A DNA stretch of 64,000 nucleotides from Rhodanobacter fulvus Jip2 (GCF_000264315.1 NZ_AJXU01000042.1:1-64000), one strand, 5' to 3'; positions 26,881-39,224 are shown, counted from the stretch's first letter. Made by a program: numbers and translations. The notes: a model not told the origin generated them from the sequence alone.

Positions 26881-28179
26881 GTGTTTGATCGACAGAAGAA
26901 AGGCGACCGCGCCGTACTGGTCATGCCGCATTCGCGCGGTGAGGGCGACAGCGCCCGCCGCGCCGAGGAATTCGCCGAACTGGTCAAGTCGGCCGGCGCC
27001 GAGGTGCTGACGGCCATCGCCGCCCGTATCGACGTGCCCAACCCGCGCTTCTACATCGGCAGCGGCAAGGCCGACGAAGTGGCCGAGGCGGTGGCCGCGC
27101 TGGAGGCCGACCTGGTGCTGGTGGATCACGAGCTGACCCCGGTGCAGGAGCGCAACCTCGAAAAGCAGCTCAAGGTGCGCGTGGTCGACCGCGCCGGACT
27201 GATCCTGGACATCTTCGCCCAGCGCGCCCGCTCGCACGAGGGCAAGCTGGAAGTGGAGCTGGCCCAGCTCAAGCACATCGCCACCCGGCTGGTGCGCGGC
27301 TGGACCCATCTGGACGCGCAGCGCGGCGGCGCCATCGGCAACCGCGGCCCCGGCGAAACCCAGCTGGAAACCGACCGTCGCCTGCTCAACGAGCGGGTGA
27401 AGATCCTCGGCAAGCGACTGGAAAAAGTGCAGACCCAGCGCACCCAGCAGCGCCGTGCGCGGTTGCGCAACACGGTGCCGCGCGTCGCCCTGGTGGGCTA
27501 CACCAACGCGGGCAAATCCACGTTGTTCAATGCGCTCACCACCGGCGAGGTGTACGCCGCCGACCAGTTGTTCGCCACGCTGGACCCCACCGTGCGCAAG
27601 ATCGACGGCCTCAGCTGCGGCCCCGCCGTGCTGGCCGATACGGTCGGCTTCATCCGCGAGCTGCCGCATGACCTGGTGGCCGCGTTCCGCGCCACCCTGG
27701 CCGAGGCGCGCGAGGCGGATCTGCTGTTGCATGTCAGCGATGCCGCCGACGACGAGCGCGAGCCGTTGCATCGGGTGGTCAACAAGGTGCTGCAGGAGAT
27801 CGACGCCGGCGATCTGCCGCAGTTGCAGGTGATGAACAAGATCGACCTGGCCGGCCTTGAGCCGCGGATCGACCGCGATGGCGACGGGCGGCCATATCGG
27901 GTGTGGCTGTCGGCCGCCACCGGCGCGGGGGTGGAGTTGCTGCACCAGGCGCTGGGCGAGTTGCTGGGTGGCGACCGGGTGCAGTCGTCGCTGCATCTGC
28001 CGCTGACCGCCGGTCGCCTGCATGCCCGGCTCAAGGCCTCCGGTGCGATTGCCGAGGAAACGGTCGACGAGCACGGCTGGCGGTTGCGGATCGATGCGCC
28101 GCGCAGCGTGCTGGCGCCGCTGGGCGCCGATGCGACGGAGGCCGGCATGCTGCGTGATCTGCTGGCCCCGGCGTCCTAG
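26881..28179 (+). CDS. hflX: GTPase HflX
   Basis: 432 residues, GTG start. The HflX N-terminal domain (PRFYIGSGKADEVAEAV; DRAGLILDIFAQRARS; GNRGPGETQLETDRR) precedes the G domain: G1 GYTNAGKS, G3 DTVGF, G4 NKID. HflX splits stalled or heat-damaged ribosomes. Standard neighbours hfq and hflK surround it. Confidence 0.96.
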   Translation: MFDRQKKGDRAVLVMPHSRGEGDSARRAEEFAELVKSAGAEVLTAIAARIDVPNPRFYIGSGKADEVAEAVAALEADLVLVDHELTPVQERNLEKQLKVRVVDRAGLILDIFAQRARSHEGKLEVELAQLKHIATRLVRGWTHLDAQRGGAIGNRGPGETQLETDRRLLNERVKILGKRLEKVQTQRTQQRRARLRNTVPRVALVGYTNAGKSTLFNALTTGEVYAADQLFATLDPTVRKIDGLSCGPAVLADTVGFIRELPHDLVAAFRATLAEAREADLLLHVSDAADDEREPLHRVVNKVLQEIDAGDLPQLQVMNKIDLAGLEPRIDRDGDGRPYRVWLSAATGAGVELLHQALGELLGGDRVQSSLHLPLTAGRLHARLKASGAIAEETVDEHGWRLRIDAPRSVLAPLGADATEAGMLRDLLAPAS

Positions 28180-28407
28180 CGGTGCTCTCCATCCAAGGCG
28201 CCTGGCAGCGCCGGCGTGGCCCGGTCGAGACGGTCGCGGGCAGCGGATCAATGCGTCAGGCTCTGCTAAACTGTCCGGCGTTTGTGCTGCCGCCTGACCG
28301 GGTCGGCACATGCCCCCATCGTTATGGCAGACATCATGTGGTTTCCCCTTTCAACGTGTGCTCCGGCCGTGGCTGCCGGCCTCCAGCGGTCCCAAGGAGA
28401 CTGACTC

Positions 28408-29484
28408 ATGGCGTGGAATGAACCCGGTAAGGGACAACAGGGCGATCCATGGAATCGCAAGCGGCCTTCGGGCGGCGCGCCGAACCTGGACGACCTGCTC
28501 AAGCAGCTGAAGGGCCGTTTCGGCAAGTTCGGCAATGGCGCGGGCGGCATCGTCACCGTCGTGGTGGCCTTGCTGGTGTTGAGCGTGCTGTTCAGCAGCT
28601 ACACCATCGTCGGTGCGCGCGAAGCGGGCGTGGTACTGCGTTTTGGCCAGTATTCGCGCACGTTGCCGCCGGGCTTCCACCTGAAGCTGCCGATACCGTT
28701 AGAGACGATCACCAAGGTCGAAGCCACCCGCATCCGCTCGGTGACCGACAAGGTCGCCATGCTGACCCGCGATGAAAACATCATCACCATCGATTTCACC
28801 GTGCAATACCAGGTGGACGACGCCCGCAAATACCTGTTCTCGCTGAACGACCCCGATGGCACCACGGGCGCGGCGGCGGAGGCGGCGGTGCGCTCGGTGA
28901 TCGGCGGCAGCGACATGGACCAGATCCTGTCCGCGGCCGGCGCCAGCCTGGTCAGCGAGGCGCAGGTGGCGTTGCAGAAAACGCTGGATAGCTACAACTC
29001 GGGCCTGCGCGTCACCGAGGTGAGCTTCCAGAACGTGGCGCCGCCGAACGAGGTGAAGGACGCCTTTGACGACGTCAACAACGCCCGCGAAGACAAGCAG
29101 AGCATCGAGAACGGCGCCCTGGCCTACGCCAGCAAGGTGGTGCCGGTGGCGCGCGGCGACGCGGCGCGCATCGCGGCCGAGGCGGCAGGCTACAAGGCCG
29201 AGCGCATTGCCCGCGCCGAAGGCGACACCGACCGCTTCGACCTGATGCTGAAGCAGTACCAGGCGGCACCGGAGGTCACCCGCAAGCGGCTGTGGCTGGA
29301 AACCATGGAACAGGTGATGGCTGACAACCCCAAGGTGATCGACGGCTCCGACGGCCGCAACATCATCAACCTGCCGGCACACCAGGGCGGCACGGCCACC
29401 TCGGCCAATGCGGATTCATCCAGCGCGAGTGTCGTGGTGCCCGCTGCCAGCAGCAATTCAGCCGACAAGGGAGCACAGCCATGA
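28408..29484 (+). CDS. hflK: FtsH protease modulator HflK
   Basis: 358 residues. One membrane helix (about residues 47-65) follows a Gly/Pro-rich N terminus. The SPFH/band-7 domain begins SYTIVGAREAGVVLRFGQY. The Ala/Ser-rich tail lacks defined structure. With HflC it forms the cage around FtsH on the periplasmic side of the inner membrane. The stop overlaps the hflC start by 4 bases. Confidence 0.95.
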   Translation: MAWNEPGKGQQGDPWNRKRPSGGAPNLDDLLKQLKGRFGKFGNGAGGIVTVVVALLVLSVLFSSYTIVGAREAGVVLRFGQYSRTLPPGFHLKLPIPLETITKVEATRIRSVTDKVAMLTRDENIITIDFTVQYQVDDARKYLFSLNDPDGTTGAAAEAAVRSVIGGSDMDQILSAAGASLVSEAQVALQKTLDSYNSGLRVTEVSFQNVAPPNEVKDAFDDVNNAREDKQSIENGALAYASKVVPVARGDAARIAAEAAGYKAERIARAEGDTDRFDLMLKQYQAAPEVTRKRLWLETMEQVMADNPKVIDGSDGRNIINLPAHQGGTATSANADSSSASVVVPAASSNSADKGAQP

Positions 29485-30350
29485 GCCGGATAGCCGCAGG
29501 CGTCGTCGCGGTGCTGTTGATCCTGCTTGGGCTCAACAGCATGTTCGTGGTTCGCGAAGGGCACAGCGCGCTGCTGCTGCAATTCGGCCGCATCGTGCAC
29601 ACCGATTACCAGCCGGGGCTGCATTTCAAGATCCCGGTGATCCAGCAAGTGATGCATTTCGACAAGCGCATCCTGTCGCTGGATGCGCCGCCGGAGCGTT
29701 ATTTCACCTCCGAGAAAAAGAGCGTCAACGTCGACTTCTACGTGAAATGGCGGGTGCTGGACAACGCCGCGTATTACCGCGCCACCGGCGGCGACCAGTT
29801 GCAGGCGGCGCAGCGGCTGACCCCGATCGTGAAGGATGCGCTGCGCTTTGAGTTCAACGCCCGCACGCTGCCTGACCTGATCTCCGGCGGCCGCAAGGAC
29901 ATCACCGAGCGCGTACGCGCGCAGACCGATGCGTCGGCGCGCAAGAACCTCGGCATTGCCGTGGTCGACGTGCGCATCAAGCGCATCGACCTGCCCAACG
30001 AGGTCAGCGAATCGGTCTACAAACGCATGCGCGCCGAGCGGCTGCAGCTGGCCAATGAACTGCGTTACACCGGTCAGGAAGCGGCCGAGAAGATCCAGGC
30101 CGACGCCGATCGCCAGGGCCAGGTCTTGCGTGCCGATGCGATGCGTGACGCAGCCAAGATTCGTGGTGAGGGCGATGCGCAGGCCGCGGCGATCTACGCC
30201 AAGGCCTATGGTCAGGATGCGGAGTTCTTCACCTTCTACCGCAGCCTGGCGGCCTACCGTAAGTCGTTCGAGGATGGCAAGGGCATGCTGATCCTGAAGC
30301 CCGACTCGGAGTTCATGCGCTACTTCAACCAGCCCGTACAGAAGCGCTAG
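29481..30350 (+). CDS. hflC: FtsH protease modulator HflC
   Basis: 289 residues. One N-terminal membrane segment (about 4-20) and a band-7 domain (VREGHSALLLQFGRIV onward), ending in the conserved EFFTFYRSLAAYRKSF. Partner of HflK. Confidence 0.95.
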   Translation: MSRIAAGVVAVLLILLGLNSMFVVREGHSALLLQFGRIVHTDYQPGLHFKIPVIQQVMHFDKRILSLDAPPERYFTSEKKSVNVDFYVKWRVLDNAAYYRATGGDQLQAAQRLTPIVKDALRFEFNARTLPDLISGGRKDITERVRAQTDASARKNLGIAVVDVRIKRIDLPNEVSESVYKRMRAERLQLANELRYTGQEAAEKIQADADRQGQVLRADAMRDAAKIRGEGDAQAAAIYAKAYGQDAEFFTFYRSLAAYRKSFEDGKGMLILKPDSEFMRYFNQPVQKR

Positions 30351-30359
30351 GCAACATCG

Positions 30360-31914
<1,555 letters not shown>

Positions 31915-31935
31915 TCGTCCTTCGCCGATTGCTGC

Positions 31936-31965
31936 AAAAAAAGCCCCGCGTTGTGGGGCTTTTTT
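31936..31965 (+). terminator. Rho-independent terminator after purA
   Basis: An A-rich left side, stem agcccc/ggggct and a T6 run. The A7/T6 symmetry means it could also serve the convergent lrp gene. Confidence 0.9.
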
Positions 31966-31982
31966 GTTCGACATCAAGCAGT

Positions 31983-32504
31983 CTAGGACACCTTTTCGGC
32001 GTTCCCGCCATCGGCACGACCTATGCGGTCACCGATGGGAAGAGTGAGCGTTTCCTTGGCTTCTTCCATCACGATGTAACTTTTCGAATCGCGCACGTTC
32101 GGCAGCGTCAGCAACGTGCTGCCGAGTAGCTTGCGGTACGACGCCATGCCGGAGATGCGCGCCTTGATGAGGTAGTCGAATGCGCCGGAGACCAGGTGGC
32201 ATTCCAGCACGTTGGGCAGGCGCAGCGCGGCGGTGCGGAACTCCTCGAAGATGTCGCCCGATTTGTAGGCCAGGCTGATCTCCACGAACACCAGCAGGCC
32301 GGCGCCGACCAGCTGCGGATCGAGTCGCGCGTGGTAGCCGGTGATCACGCCGTCGCGCTCCAATCGGCGCACGCGTTCGGTGCACGGCGTGGTGGACAGG
32401 CCGACCCTTTCGCCGAGGTCGGTGAACGATATGCGGCCCTCTTCCTGCAGCACGCGCAGGATTTTCCGGTCGATTTTGTCGAAGTTGCGGCGTTGGCCGG
32501 CCAT
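31983..32504 (-). CDS. lrp: Lrp/AsnC-family transcriptional regulator
   Basis: 173 residues from [19 protein letters not shown]. The HTH ([28 protein letters not shown]) and AsnC ligand domain (about 75-150) are typical of Lrp, and residues 1-160 are close to leucine-responsive Lrp. It is divergent from dadA across 141 bases, a common arrangement in which Lrp controls D-amino-acid dehydrogenase in response to amino acids. Confidence 0.9.
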   Translation of the reverse strand: MAGQRRNFDKIDRKILRVLQEEGRISFTDLGERVGLSTTPCTERVRRLERDGVITGYHARLDPQLVGAGLLVFVEISLAYKSGDIFEEFRTAALRLPNVLECHLVSGAFDYLIKARISGMASYRKLLGSTLLTLPNVRDSKSYIVMEEAKETLTLPIGDRIGRADGGNAEKVS

Positions 32505-32645
32505 GAAAGCTCCGTTGCTTGCCTGTTTGGCAGTGACTTTACCTGTCATTGGCACAAAAGACGGAAAACAAGCCTGGTCCAACCTTCCTATACTCGCCTC
32601 CGATTCCCGCGCAGGTGCGGGCGAACGACAGGGTGGGCGAGGGCA
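32505..32645. promoter_or_regulatory. Divergent lrp/dadA control region
   Basis: The 141-base gap holds the promoters of both genes. A TATACT -10-like hexamer at 32589-32594 faces dadA; no good -35 hexamer sits 17 bases before it (AAACAA), as expected of an activator-dependent promoter. Lrp binding is inferred from gene order only. Confidence 0.4.
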
Positions 32646-33923
32646 ATGCGGGTATTGATATTGGGTAGTGGCGTGATCGGCACCTGCAGCGCGTGGTATC
32701 TGGCGCGCGCCGGGTTCGAGGTCACCGTGGTCGATCGCCAGCCGGCGCCGGGCCAGGAAACCAGCTTCGCCAACGCGGGCCAGATTTCGCCGGGCTATGC
32801 ATCGCCATGGGCCGCGCCCGGGGTGCCGCTGAAGGCGCTGAAGTGGCTGTTCATGCGCCACGCGCCGCTGGCAATCCGGCCCGGGCTCGACCCGCAGCAA
32901 TACCTGTGGCTGCTGCAGATGTTGCGCAACTGCACGGCCAGCCGCTATGCCATCAACAAGGCGCGGATGGTGCGCCTGTCCGAATACAGCCGTGATTGCC
33001 TGGATGAGCTGCGCACGGAAACGGGGCTGGAATACGAAGGCCGCCAACTTGGCACCATGCAGGTGTTCCGCACCCAGGCGCAGCTCGACGGCGCGGACAA
33101 GGACACAGCCGTGCTCGACCAGTACGGCGTGCCGTACGAACTGCTGGACCGCGCCGGCATCGTGCGCTTCGAGCCGGCGCTGGCCGGCGTGGTCGACCAG
33201 TTGAGCGGTGCCTTGCGCCTGCCTCACGACGAAACCGGTGATTGCGAGCTGTTCACCCGGCGACTGGCCGAGCGCGCGCAGGCGGCCGGCGTGGAGTTCC
33301 GCTTCGGTGCCACCATCGAGAAATTCGAGCATGATGGTGGCCGCATCACCGGTGTTCAAATAGACGGCCAAATGGAGCGCGCCGATCGCTACGTGCTGGC
33401 GCTGGGCAGCTATTCGCCACGGCTGCTGGCGCCGCTGGGAATCCGGTTGCCGGTCTATCCGTTGAAGGGCTATTCGCTGACCGTGCCGATCACCGACCCG
33501 GCAATGGCTCCAACCTCCACTATCCTTGACGAAACCTACAAAGTCGCCGTGACCCGGCTTGGCCAGCGCATCCGCGTTGGCGGCATGGCCGAGGTTGCCG
33601 GCTTCGATCTGTCGCTGTCGCCGCGCCGGCGCGCGACGCTGGAGAAAGTGATCAACGACCTGTATCCCCAAGGCGGCGACCTCACCCGCGCCACGTTCTG
33701 GACCGGCCTGCGCCCGGCGACGCCGGACGGCACGCCCGTGGTCGGCGCCACCCGCCTCGACAACCTTTACCTCAACACTGGCCACGGCACGCTGGGCTGG
33801 ACCATGGCCTGCGGCTCGGGGCGCTACCTGGCCGACCTGATGACCGGGCGGCCGCCGCAGATCAGTGGCGAGGGCCTGGATATTTCCCGCTACGGCATGC
33901 GCGCTGCCGGGACGGCTGCCTGA
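32646..33923 (+). CDS. dadA: D-amino acid dehydrogenase
   Basis: 425 residues. An N-terminal FAD-binding fold ([16 protein letters not shown]) and the DadA segment [20 protein letters not shown] are clear, with [17 protein letters not shown] at the C terminus. It oxidises D-alanine and other D-amino acids to keto acids. The ATG (32646) follows GGGCGAGGGC. The downstream racemase start overlaps its stop (TGATG), so L-alanine would be converted to D-alanine and then oxidised. Confidence 0.94.
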   Translation: MRVLILGSGVIGTCSAWYLARAGFEVTVVDRQPAPGQETSFANAGQISPGYASPWAAPGVPLKALKWLFMRHAPLAIRPGLDPQQYLWLLQMLRNCTASRYAINKARMVRLSEYSRDCLDELRTETGLEYEGRQLGTMQVFRTQAQLDGADKDTAVLDQYGVPYELLDRAGIVRFEPALAGVVDQLSGALRLPHDETGDCELFTRRLAERAQAAGVEFRFGATIEKFEHDGGRITGVQIDGQMERADRYVLALGSYSPRLLAPLGIRLPVYPLKGYSLTVPITDPAMAPTSTILDETYKVAVTRLGQRIRVGGMAEVAGFDLSLSPRRRATLEKVINDLYPQGGDLTRATFWTGLRPATPDGTPVVGATRLDNLYLNTGHGTLGWTMACGSGRYLADLMTGRPPQISGEGLDISRYGMRAAGTAA

Positions 33924-34996
33924 TGCGCCCGGCACGTGCGCTCATCGACCTGGCCGCGCTGCGCCACAACTATCGCCTGGCGCGCGAACTGGGTGGCCGC
34001 AAGGCGCTGGCCGTGGTCAAGGCCGACGCCTATGGCCACGGCGCGGTGCGCTGTGCCCGCGCGCTGGAACCCGAGGCCGACGGTTTTGGCGTGGCCTGCA
34101 TCGAGGAAGCGCTGGAACTGCGCGAGGCCGGCATACGCGCGCCGATCCTGCTGCTGGAAGGTTTTTTCGAGGCGGCCGAGCTGGCGCTGATCGAAGCGCA
34201 CGACCTGTGGTTCGTGGTGCAGGCGCACTGGCAGATCGATGCCATCGAGCGCGCGCGGCCGGCAAAGCCGTTCACGGTGTGGCTGAAGCTCGACTCGGGC
34301 ATGCACCGTCTGGGTCTGGCGGCGCAGGATTACCGCGCCGCGCTGCATCGCCTGCAGGCGATGTCGCACGTCGGTGACGTGGTGGCGATGACTCATTTCG
34401 CCCGCGCCGACGAACTGGGTTGCGACCGTACCGAGCAACAGCTGGCGCTGTTCAATCAGGTCTGCGCGGAAGCGTCGCTGCCGACCAGCCTGGAGAATTC
34501 GCCCGCACTGCTGGGCTGGCCGGAGGTGCACGATGCATGGTCGCGGCCCGGCCTGATGCTGTACGGCGCATCGCCGTTCGCCGGTGCCCATCCCGTGGCC
34601 GACCGCTTGCGTCCGGTGATGACCGTGGAGTCGGGAATCATCAGTGTGCGTGACCTCGGCGTGGGCGAGCCGGTGGGCTATGGCGCGCGCTTCGTCACCC
34701 GCCGGCCCAGCCGCATCGGCGTGGTGGCGATGGGTTATGCGGACGGCTATCCGCAATTCGTGCCCAACGGTACGCCGGTAACCATTGATGGCCGCCCGGG
34801 AGATCTGGTGGGCCGCGTGTCGATGGACATGCTGACGGTGGACCTCACCGACCACCCCGCCGCCGGCCTGGGCAGCCGGATCGAGTTGTGGGGAGCGCAG
34901 GTGCGCGTGCATGACCTGGCTGCGCGTTGCGAGACCAGCGCGTACCAGCTGCTGTGCGCGCTGAAGCGGGTGCCGCGCAGTTACGTGGGCGAGTAG
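33923..34996 (+). CDS. alr: Alanine racemase
   Basis: 357 residues. The PLP-binding lysine is K33 in [10 protein letters not shown]; the second catalytic Tyr lies in VGYGARF. It interconverts L- and D-alanine. The dadA coupling suggests the catabolic (DadX-type) role, although a biosynthetic role cannot be excluded. Confidence 0.93.
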   Translation: MRPARALIDLAALRHNYRLARELGGRKALAVVKADAYGHGAVRCARALEPEADGFGVACIEEALELREAGIRAPILLLEGFFEAAELALIEAHDLWFVVQAHWQIDAIERARPAKPFTVWLKLDSGMHRLGLAAQDYRAALHRLQAMSHVGDVVAMTHFARADELGCDRTEQQLALFNQVCAEASLPTSLENSPALLGWPEVHDAWSRPGLMLYGASPFAGAHPVADRLRPVMTVESGIISVRDLGVGEPVGYGARFVTRRPSRIGVVAMGYADGYPQFVPNGTPVTIDGRPGDLVGRVSMDMLTVDLTDHPAAGLGSRIELWGAQVRVHDLAARCETSAYQLLCALKRVPRSYVGE

Positions 34997-35181
34997 GCGT
35001 ACTCGTCTCCTTCGTGCTCGTCGTTGCGGCGGCCGACCAGGCCGGGCTCGCCATCGCCGGCCCGATTGTTGATACTCGGGAGTGCCATCACGGCCGAGGC
35101 AGGGGGAACGCGTTGCCAGCAAGACATGCGATCGCGGTGTGCGCTCGGCCCTCGTCTCGACGCCTCCGGCATTCTCTTCCA

Positions 35182-35502
35182 ATGACCCATTCCCGTATTG
35201 CCGACCTGTTCCGCGAGCACCCGAAAGCTGGGGTTTGCGAGCTGACCCATGGCCGTGCGATGCACTGGCTCCTGCCCTGGCCGATGCCCGTTTGGGCGGA
35301 GGACGGCCAGTCATTCGAGGCATTGCTGGCGCGTCGGCACCAGCGCTTGGTCAGAGTGACGTTGTCCACGGACGAGTTGGTGTGCGTGCCGGCCTTTGCC
35401 CATGGCGGCATATCCAGTGGCCATATCGGCCCATCGTTCTGTAGCGGTACGGCGTTGCCCTTGCTACTGGCCCGATTCCACCGCGCCAGCGCGTCCCACT
35501 GA
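35182..35502 (+). CDS. Hypothetical protein upstream of hsdM
   Basis: 106 residues from [17 protein letters not shown]. No family recognised. It ends 20 bases before hsdM in the same direction. An antisense frame overlaps it; I prefer this one because it has a plausible amino-acid composition and position. The 185 bases before it (34997-35181) hold no supported gene. Confidence 0.4.
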   Translation: MTHSRIADLFREHPKAGVCELTHGRAMHWLLPWPMPVWAEDGQSFEALLARRHQRLVRVTLSTDELVCVPAFAHGGISSGHIGPSFCSGTALPLLLARFHRASASH

Positions 35503-35522
35503 TCCTCAGGTTTTTAGAACAA

Positions 35523-37361
35523 ATGAATCAAGCTTCGCTTTCCGCCCTCATCTGGTCCGTCGCCGACCTGCTGCGCGGTGACTACAAACAATCCGAATAC
35601 GGCCGGGTGATCCTGCCGTTCACCGTGCTGCGACGGCTGGATTGCGTGTTGCAGCCAACCCGGAAAGCGGTGCTGGCCGAGTTCGAGGCCAAGACCAGGG
35701 CCGGCCTCAACCCCGATCCGTTCCTGCTGCGCAAGGCGAAGCAGTCGTTCTACAACACGTCGGCACTCGATCTGCCCACCTTGGTGGGCGATCAGGACCA
35801 CATCCGCCAGAACCTCTACACGTACGTACAGGCGTTCTCGCCCGCGGTACGAGAAATCTTCGAGCGCTTCGATTTCTTCACCCAGGTCGAGCGTTTGGCC
35901 AAGGCCAACCTGCTGTACCTGGTCACCGAGAAATTCGCCAACATCAACCTGCATCCGCACGAAGTCGACAACGCGCAGATGGGCCTGGTGTTCGAGGAGC
36001 TGATCCGCAAGTTCGCGGAAATCTCCAACGAAACCGCCGGCGAGCACTTCACCCCGCGCGAAGTGATCCGGCTGATGGTCAACCTGATCTTCATCGAGGA
36101 CGACGACGTGCTCGAGCCCGGCAATGCCGTGGTGCGCACCATCTACGATCCGACGGCCGGGACGGGCGGCATGCTCTCGGTCGCCGCCGAGCACCTGTTG
36201 CAGCACAATCCGGCGGCCAAACTCGTGCTGTACGGGCAGGAGTTGAACGACGAGTCCTACGCCATCTGCAAGGCCGACATGCTGATCCGCGGCCAGGACG
36301 TGGCCAACATCGTCGCCGGCAACACGCTCAGCGAGGACGGCCACGGCGGCCAGAAGTTCGACTACATGCTGTCCAACCCGCCGTTCGGCGTGGAGTGGAA
36401 GAAGGTCGAGAAAGCCGTGCGCAGGGAGCACGAGGAGAAAGGCTTCGACGGCCGTTTCGGCCCCGGCCTGCCGCGCGTGTCCGACGGTTCCATGCTGTTC
36501 CTGATGCACCTGCTGGCCAAGATGCGGCCGGCCATCGACGGCGGCAGCCGCTTCGGCATCGTCCTCAACGGCTCGCCGCTGTTCACCGGCGGCGCCGGCA
36601 GCGGCGAAAGCGAAATCCGCCGCTACGTGCTGGAGAACGACCTGGTCGAAGCCATCATCGGCCTGCCCACCGACATGTTCTACAACACCGGCATCGCCAC
36701 CTACGTGTGGATCATCTCCAACAAGAAACCCGCCGACCGCAAGGGCTTTGTGCAACTGATCGATGCCGGCAGCTTCTGGCAGAAGATGCGCAAGAGCCTC
36801 GGCAGCAAGCGCAAGGAGATGAGCGACGACCACATCGCCACCATCACCCGATTGTTCGGCGACTTCGCCGAAGCTGAACTGGCCACCGTCTTCGACGCCG
36901 CCGGCAAGGAAACCGGCCGCCAAGTGATCGCCGCCGCCGAATTCGCTCCCGAACCACCCGCCGGTGGCAAGGTGAAGGTCGCGCCGATCGCGCGCATCTT
37001 CAGGAACGAGGACTTCGGCTACACCACGATCACCGTCGAACGCCCGCTGCGCGACGAGGCCGGCAAGGTCGTGCTGGGCCAGAAAGGCAAGCTCAAAGGC
37101 AAGCCGCAGCCGGACAGTTCACTTCGCGACACCGAGAACGTCCCCTTGAACGAGGACATCAAGGCCTACTTCAAGCGCGAGGTGCTGCCGCACGCGCCCG
37201 ACGCATGGATCGACGAAGCGAAGAGCAAGGTCGGCTACGAGATCCCGTTCAACCGCCACTTCTACGTGTTTGAGCCACCGCGGGATTTGCACACCATCGA
37301 CCAAGAACTGAAGGGCGTGTCGGCGCGGATCATGGCGATGCTGGGGGAGTTGGCGGAATGA
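35523..37361 (+). CDS. hsdM: Type I restriction-modification DNA methyltransferase subunit M
   Basis: 612 residues. An N-terminal HsdM helical domain (to about 150) precedes the SAM motif [10 protein letters not shown] (about 208-217) and the catalytic NPPFGVEW (N at about 285), an N6-adenine methylase signature. The C-terminal quarter extends beyond the core, with a Lys/Glu-rich segment. It methylates the recognition site and is needed, with HsdS, for both modification and restriction. hsdS follows after a small nuclease gene; hsdR lies 6 kb away. Confidence 0.93.
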   Translation: MNQASLSALIWSVADLLRGDYKQSEYGRVILPFTVLRRLDCVLQPTRKAVLAEFEAKTRAGLNPDPFLLRKAKQSFYNTSALDLPTLVGDQDHIRQNLYTYVQAFSPAVREIFERFDFFTQVERLAKANLLYLVTEKFANINLHPHEVDNAQMGLVFEELIRKFAEISNETAGEHFTPREVIRLMVNLIFIEDDDVLEPGNAVVRTIYDPTAGTGGMLSVAAEHLLQHNPAAKLVLYGQELNDESYAICKADMLIRGQDVANIVAGNTLSEDGHGGQKFDYMLSNPPFGVEWKKVEKAVRREHEEKGFDGRFGPGLPRVSDGSMLFLMHLLAKMRPAIDGGSRFGIVLNGSPLFTGGAGSGESEIRRYVLENDLVEAIIGLPTDMFYNTGIATYVWIISNKKPADRKGFVQLIDAGSFWQKMRKSLGSKRKEMSDDHIATITRLFGDFAEAELATVFDAAGKETGRQVIAAAEFAPEPPAGGKVKVAPIARIFRNEDFGYTTITVERPLRDEAGKVVLGQKGKLKGKPQPDSSLRDTENVPLNEDIKAYFKREVLPHAPDAWIDEAKSKVGYEIPFNRHFYVFEPPRDLHTIDQELKGVSARIMAMLGELAE

Positions 37362-37390
37362 GTTTGCCTGCAACGACCAGCACACCCCAC

Positions 37391-37418
37391 CGTCATTCCC
37401 GCGAAGGCGGGAATCCAG
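37391..37418. repeat. dRS3-like palindrome (cgtcattcccgcgaaggcgg type)
   Basis: One copy of an ATTCCCGCGAAGGCGGGAAT palindrome with flanking cgtc/ccag, between hsdM and the GIY-YIG gene. Two more copies lie in the next 430 bases. The core matches the ATTCCC-N8-GGGAAT form known as dRS3 in Neisseria. Confidence 0.8.
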
Positions 37419-37428
37419 TGAGCCAGCC

Positions 37429-37857
37429 ATGACGCGTGAACTCCACCCAGCCGTATACATCATGGCCAGCGCCCGCAACGGCACGCTCTATATCGGCGTC
37501 ACCTCCAACCTGGTGCAGCGCGTCTGGCAGCACCGGGAAGGCGTCGTTGAAGGATTTACCCACCGATACCGGATCAAGACACTCGTCTGGTACGAACAAC
37601 ACGACACCATGGAAAGCGCGATCACCCGCGAGAAAGCCCTGAAAAAGTGGAACCGCGACTGGAAGCTGCGTCTGATCGAGGCGTCCAACCCGGATTGGCG
37701 CGATCTGTGGCCCGAAATCGTCGGTGACGAAGCGCCTCATTCCTCGCAGCCCCCTGCTCGTCATTCCCGCGAAGGCGGGAATCCAGAACGCGACCAACCA
37801 TCAATCCCTCAAGCACTGGATTCCCGCCTTCGCGGGAATGACGGAGAGGCACCATGA
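37429..37857 (+). CDS. GIY-YIG nuclease-superfamily protein with repeat-derived C terminus
   Basis: 142 residues. Residues 8-90 form a compact GIY-YIG domain (AVYIMASARNGTLYIGVTS gives the Y-I and Y-I-G elements; Arg in QRVWQHREG; later Glu in EKALKKWNR). The last 40 residues (RHSREGGNP and LDSRLRGNDG) are translations of two inverted dRS3-like repeats, so the tail is probably not conserved. It overlaps hsdS by 4 bases. Such small GIY-YIG proteins (UPF0213/YhbQ-like) are DNA-associated; a specific role in the RM locus is not established. Confidence 0.82.
   Translation: MTRELHPAVYIMASARNGTLYIGVTSNLVQRVWQHREGVVEGFTHRYRIKTLVWYEQHDTMESAITREKALKKWNRDWKLRLIEASNPDWRDLWPEIVGDEAPHSSQPPARHSREGGNPERDQPSIPQALDSRLRGNDGEAP
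37759..37843. repeat. Inverted pair of dRS3-like palindromes
   Basis: A cgtcattcccgcgaaggcgg-type copy at 37759-37786 and a reverse-complement copy at 37816-37843, separated by 29 bases, all inside the 3' end of the GIY-YIG coding region. Confidence 0.82.
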
Positions 37858-39224
37858 GCCTGCCGCGGTATGCGCAGTACAAGGACAGTGGCGTGGCTTG
37901 GCCGGGCGACGTGCCGGCCCATTGGAGCGTCAGCAAGGTAAAAACGGTCATCAAAGCGATCGATTCCGGCGTAAGCGTCAACGCAGTTGACACACCGGCG
38001 GCTGATGGATCGGCCGGCGTGCTGAAAACCAGCTGCGTGTATGACGGCACGTTTCGTTTCGAAGAGAACAAGGCTGTGCTCGAAGAGGAGCTGAGCCGCG
38101 TTGCATGCGCTGTCGAAAAAGACACTGTCATCGTTAGTCGCATGAACACGCCGGCCTTGGTCGGTGCAGCCGGCTTGGTCAAGGAGAATCGGCCTAATAT
38201 CTATCTTCCCGATCGTCTTTGGCAGATTCATTTTCATAACTGTGTACCCAGTTTCGTGCACTACTGGACGCTGAGCCCGGTCTATCGACATCAAGTGGAG
38301 ATTGCGTGTGCCGGCACCAGCTCAAGCATGCAGAATCTAGGGCAAGATCAGTTCAAGAGTTTTTGGATTCCGCTGCCGACGCTAGATGAGCAATCCGCCA
38401 TCGCCGCCTTCCTCGACCGCGAGACCGGCAAGATCGATGCGCTGATTGCCGAGCAGGAAAAGCTGCTGACGCTGCTGGCCGAAAAGCGCCAGGCCACGAT
38501 TTCTCACGCCGTCACCCGCGGCCTCAACCCCAACGCTCCAATGAAAGACTCCGGCGTGTCGTGGCTGGGCGAAGTGCCGGCGCATTGGCGCGTTACGCGT
38601 CTCAAGTTCGTTGCATCTGTGCAGACTGGGATCGCGAAAGGCAAGGACAATCAAGGGAAGGAGACCATCACGGTTCCTTATCTGCGTGTCGCCAATGTTC
38701 AGGACGGTCATCTCGCATTGGAGCAGGTCACGACGATCGATATCGAACCAGAGCAGCTCGACAGATATCGCCTTCAGGTTGGCGACGTGCTAATGAACGA
38801 AGGTGGGGACTTTGACAAGCTTGGGCGTGGTGCCATCTGGGGTGGTGAAATCGAAGACTGCATTCATCAAAACCACGTCTTTGCCGTGCGACCGCATGCA
38901 GTCAGTCCGCAGTGGCTCAATCAGATCACCAGTTCGCAGTACGCCCAGTTCCACTTCATGGGGAGATCCAAGCAGAGCACCAATCTTGCCTCGATCTCGT
39001 CCACGAACGTCATGGAGCTTCCCATCCTGTTTCCGCCACACGAAGAGCAAGCGGCGGTTCTCGCTTTCGTTGAATGTGAGAATGCGAGACTCGATGCGCT
39101 TCATGATGCTTCCACTCGGGCCATTTCGCTTCTCAAGGAACGCCGCAGCGCTCTGATCGCTGCTGCCGTCACCGGCAAGATCGACGTGCGAGGGGCGATG
39201 GAGGCGCAGGATGATCCGCATTGA
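37854..39224 (+). CDS. hsdS: Type I restriction-modification specificity subunit S
   Basis: 456 residues with two target-recognition domains (about 1-185 and 225-400). Each starts with the similar phrase YKDSGVAWPGDVPAHW / MKDSGVSWLGEVPAHW and is followed by a coiled spacer, ALIAEQEKLLTLLAEKRQA and ALHDASTRAISLLKERRSA. It determines the bipartite DNA site. The recognition-domain DNA is slightly less GC-rich than neighbouring genes, common for frequently exchanged hsdS. The end overlaps the next gene by 14 bases. Confidence 0.92.
   Translation: MSLPRYAQYKDSGVAWPGDVPAHWSVSKVKTVIKAIDSGVSVNAVDTPAADGSAGVLKTSCVYDGTFRFEENKAVLEEELSRVACAVEKDTVIVSRMNTPALVGAAGLVKENRPNIYLPDRLWQIHFHNCVPSFVHYWTLSPVYRHQVEIACAGTSSSMQNLGQDQFKSFWIPLPTLDEQSAIAAFLDRETGKIDALIAEQEKLLTLLAEKRQATISHAVTRGLNPNAPMKDSGVSWLGEVPAHWRVTRLKFVASVQTGIAKGKDNQGKETITVPYLRVANVQDGHLALEQVTTIDIEPEQLDRYRLQVGDVLMNEGGDFDKLGRGAIWGGEIEDCIHQNHVFAVRPHAVSPQWLNQITSSQYAQFHFMGRSKQSTNLASISSTNVMELPILFPPHEEQAAVLAFVECENARLDALHDASTRAISLLKERRSALIAAAVTGKIDVRGAMEAQDDPH

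Noticed and set aside
34981-35265. Minus-strand frame between alr and the gene at 35182
   Set aside because: No family match and it overlaps the more plausible plus-strand gene; could be a decayed fragment, but evidence is too thin.
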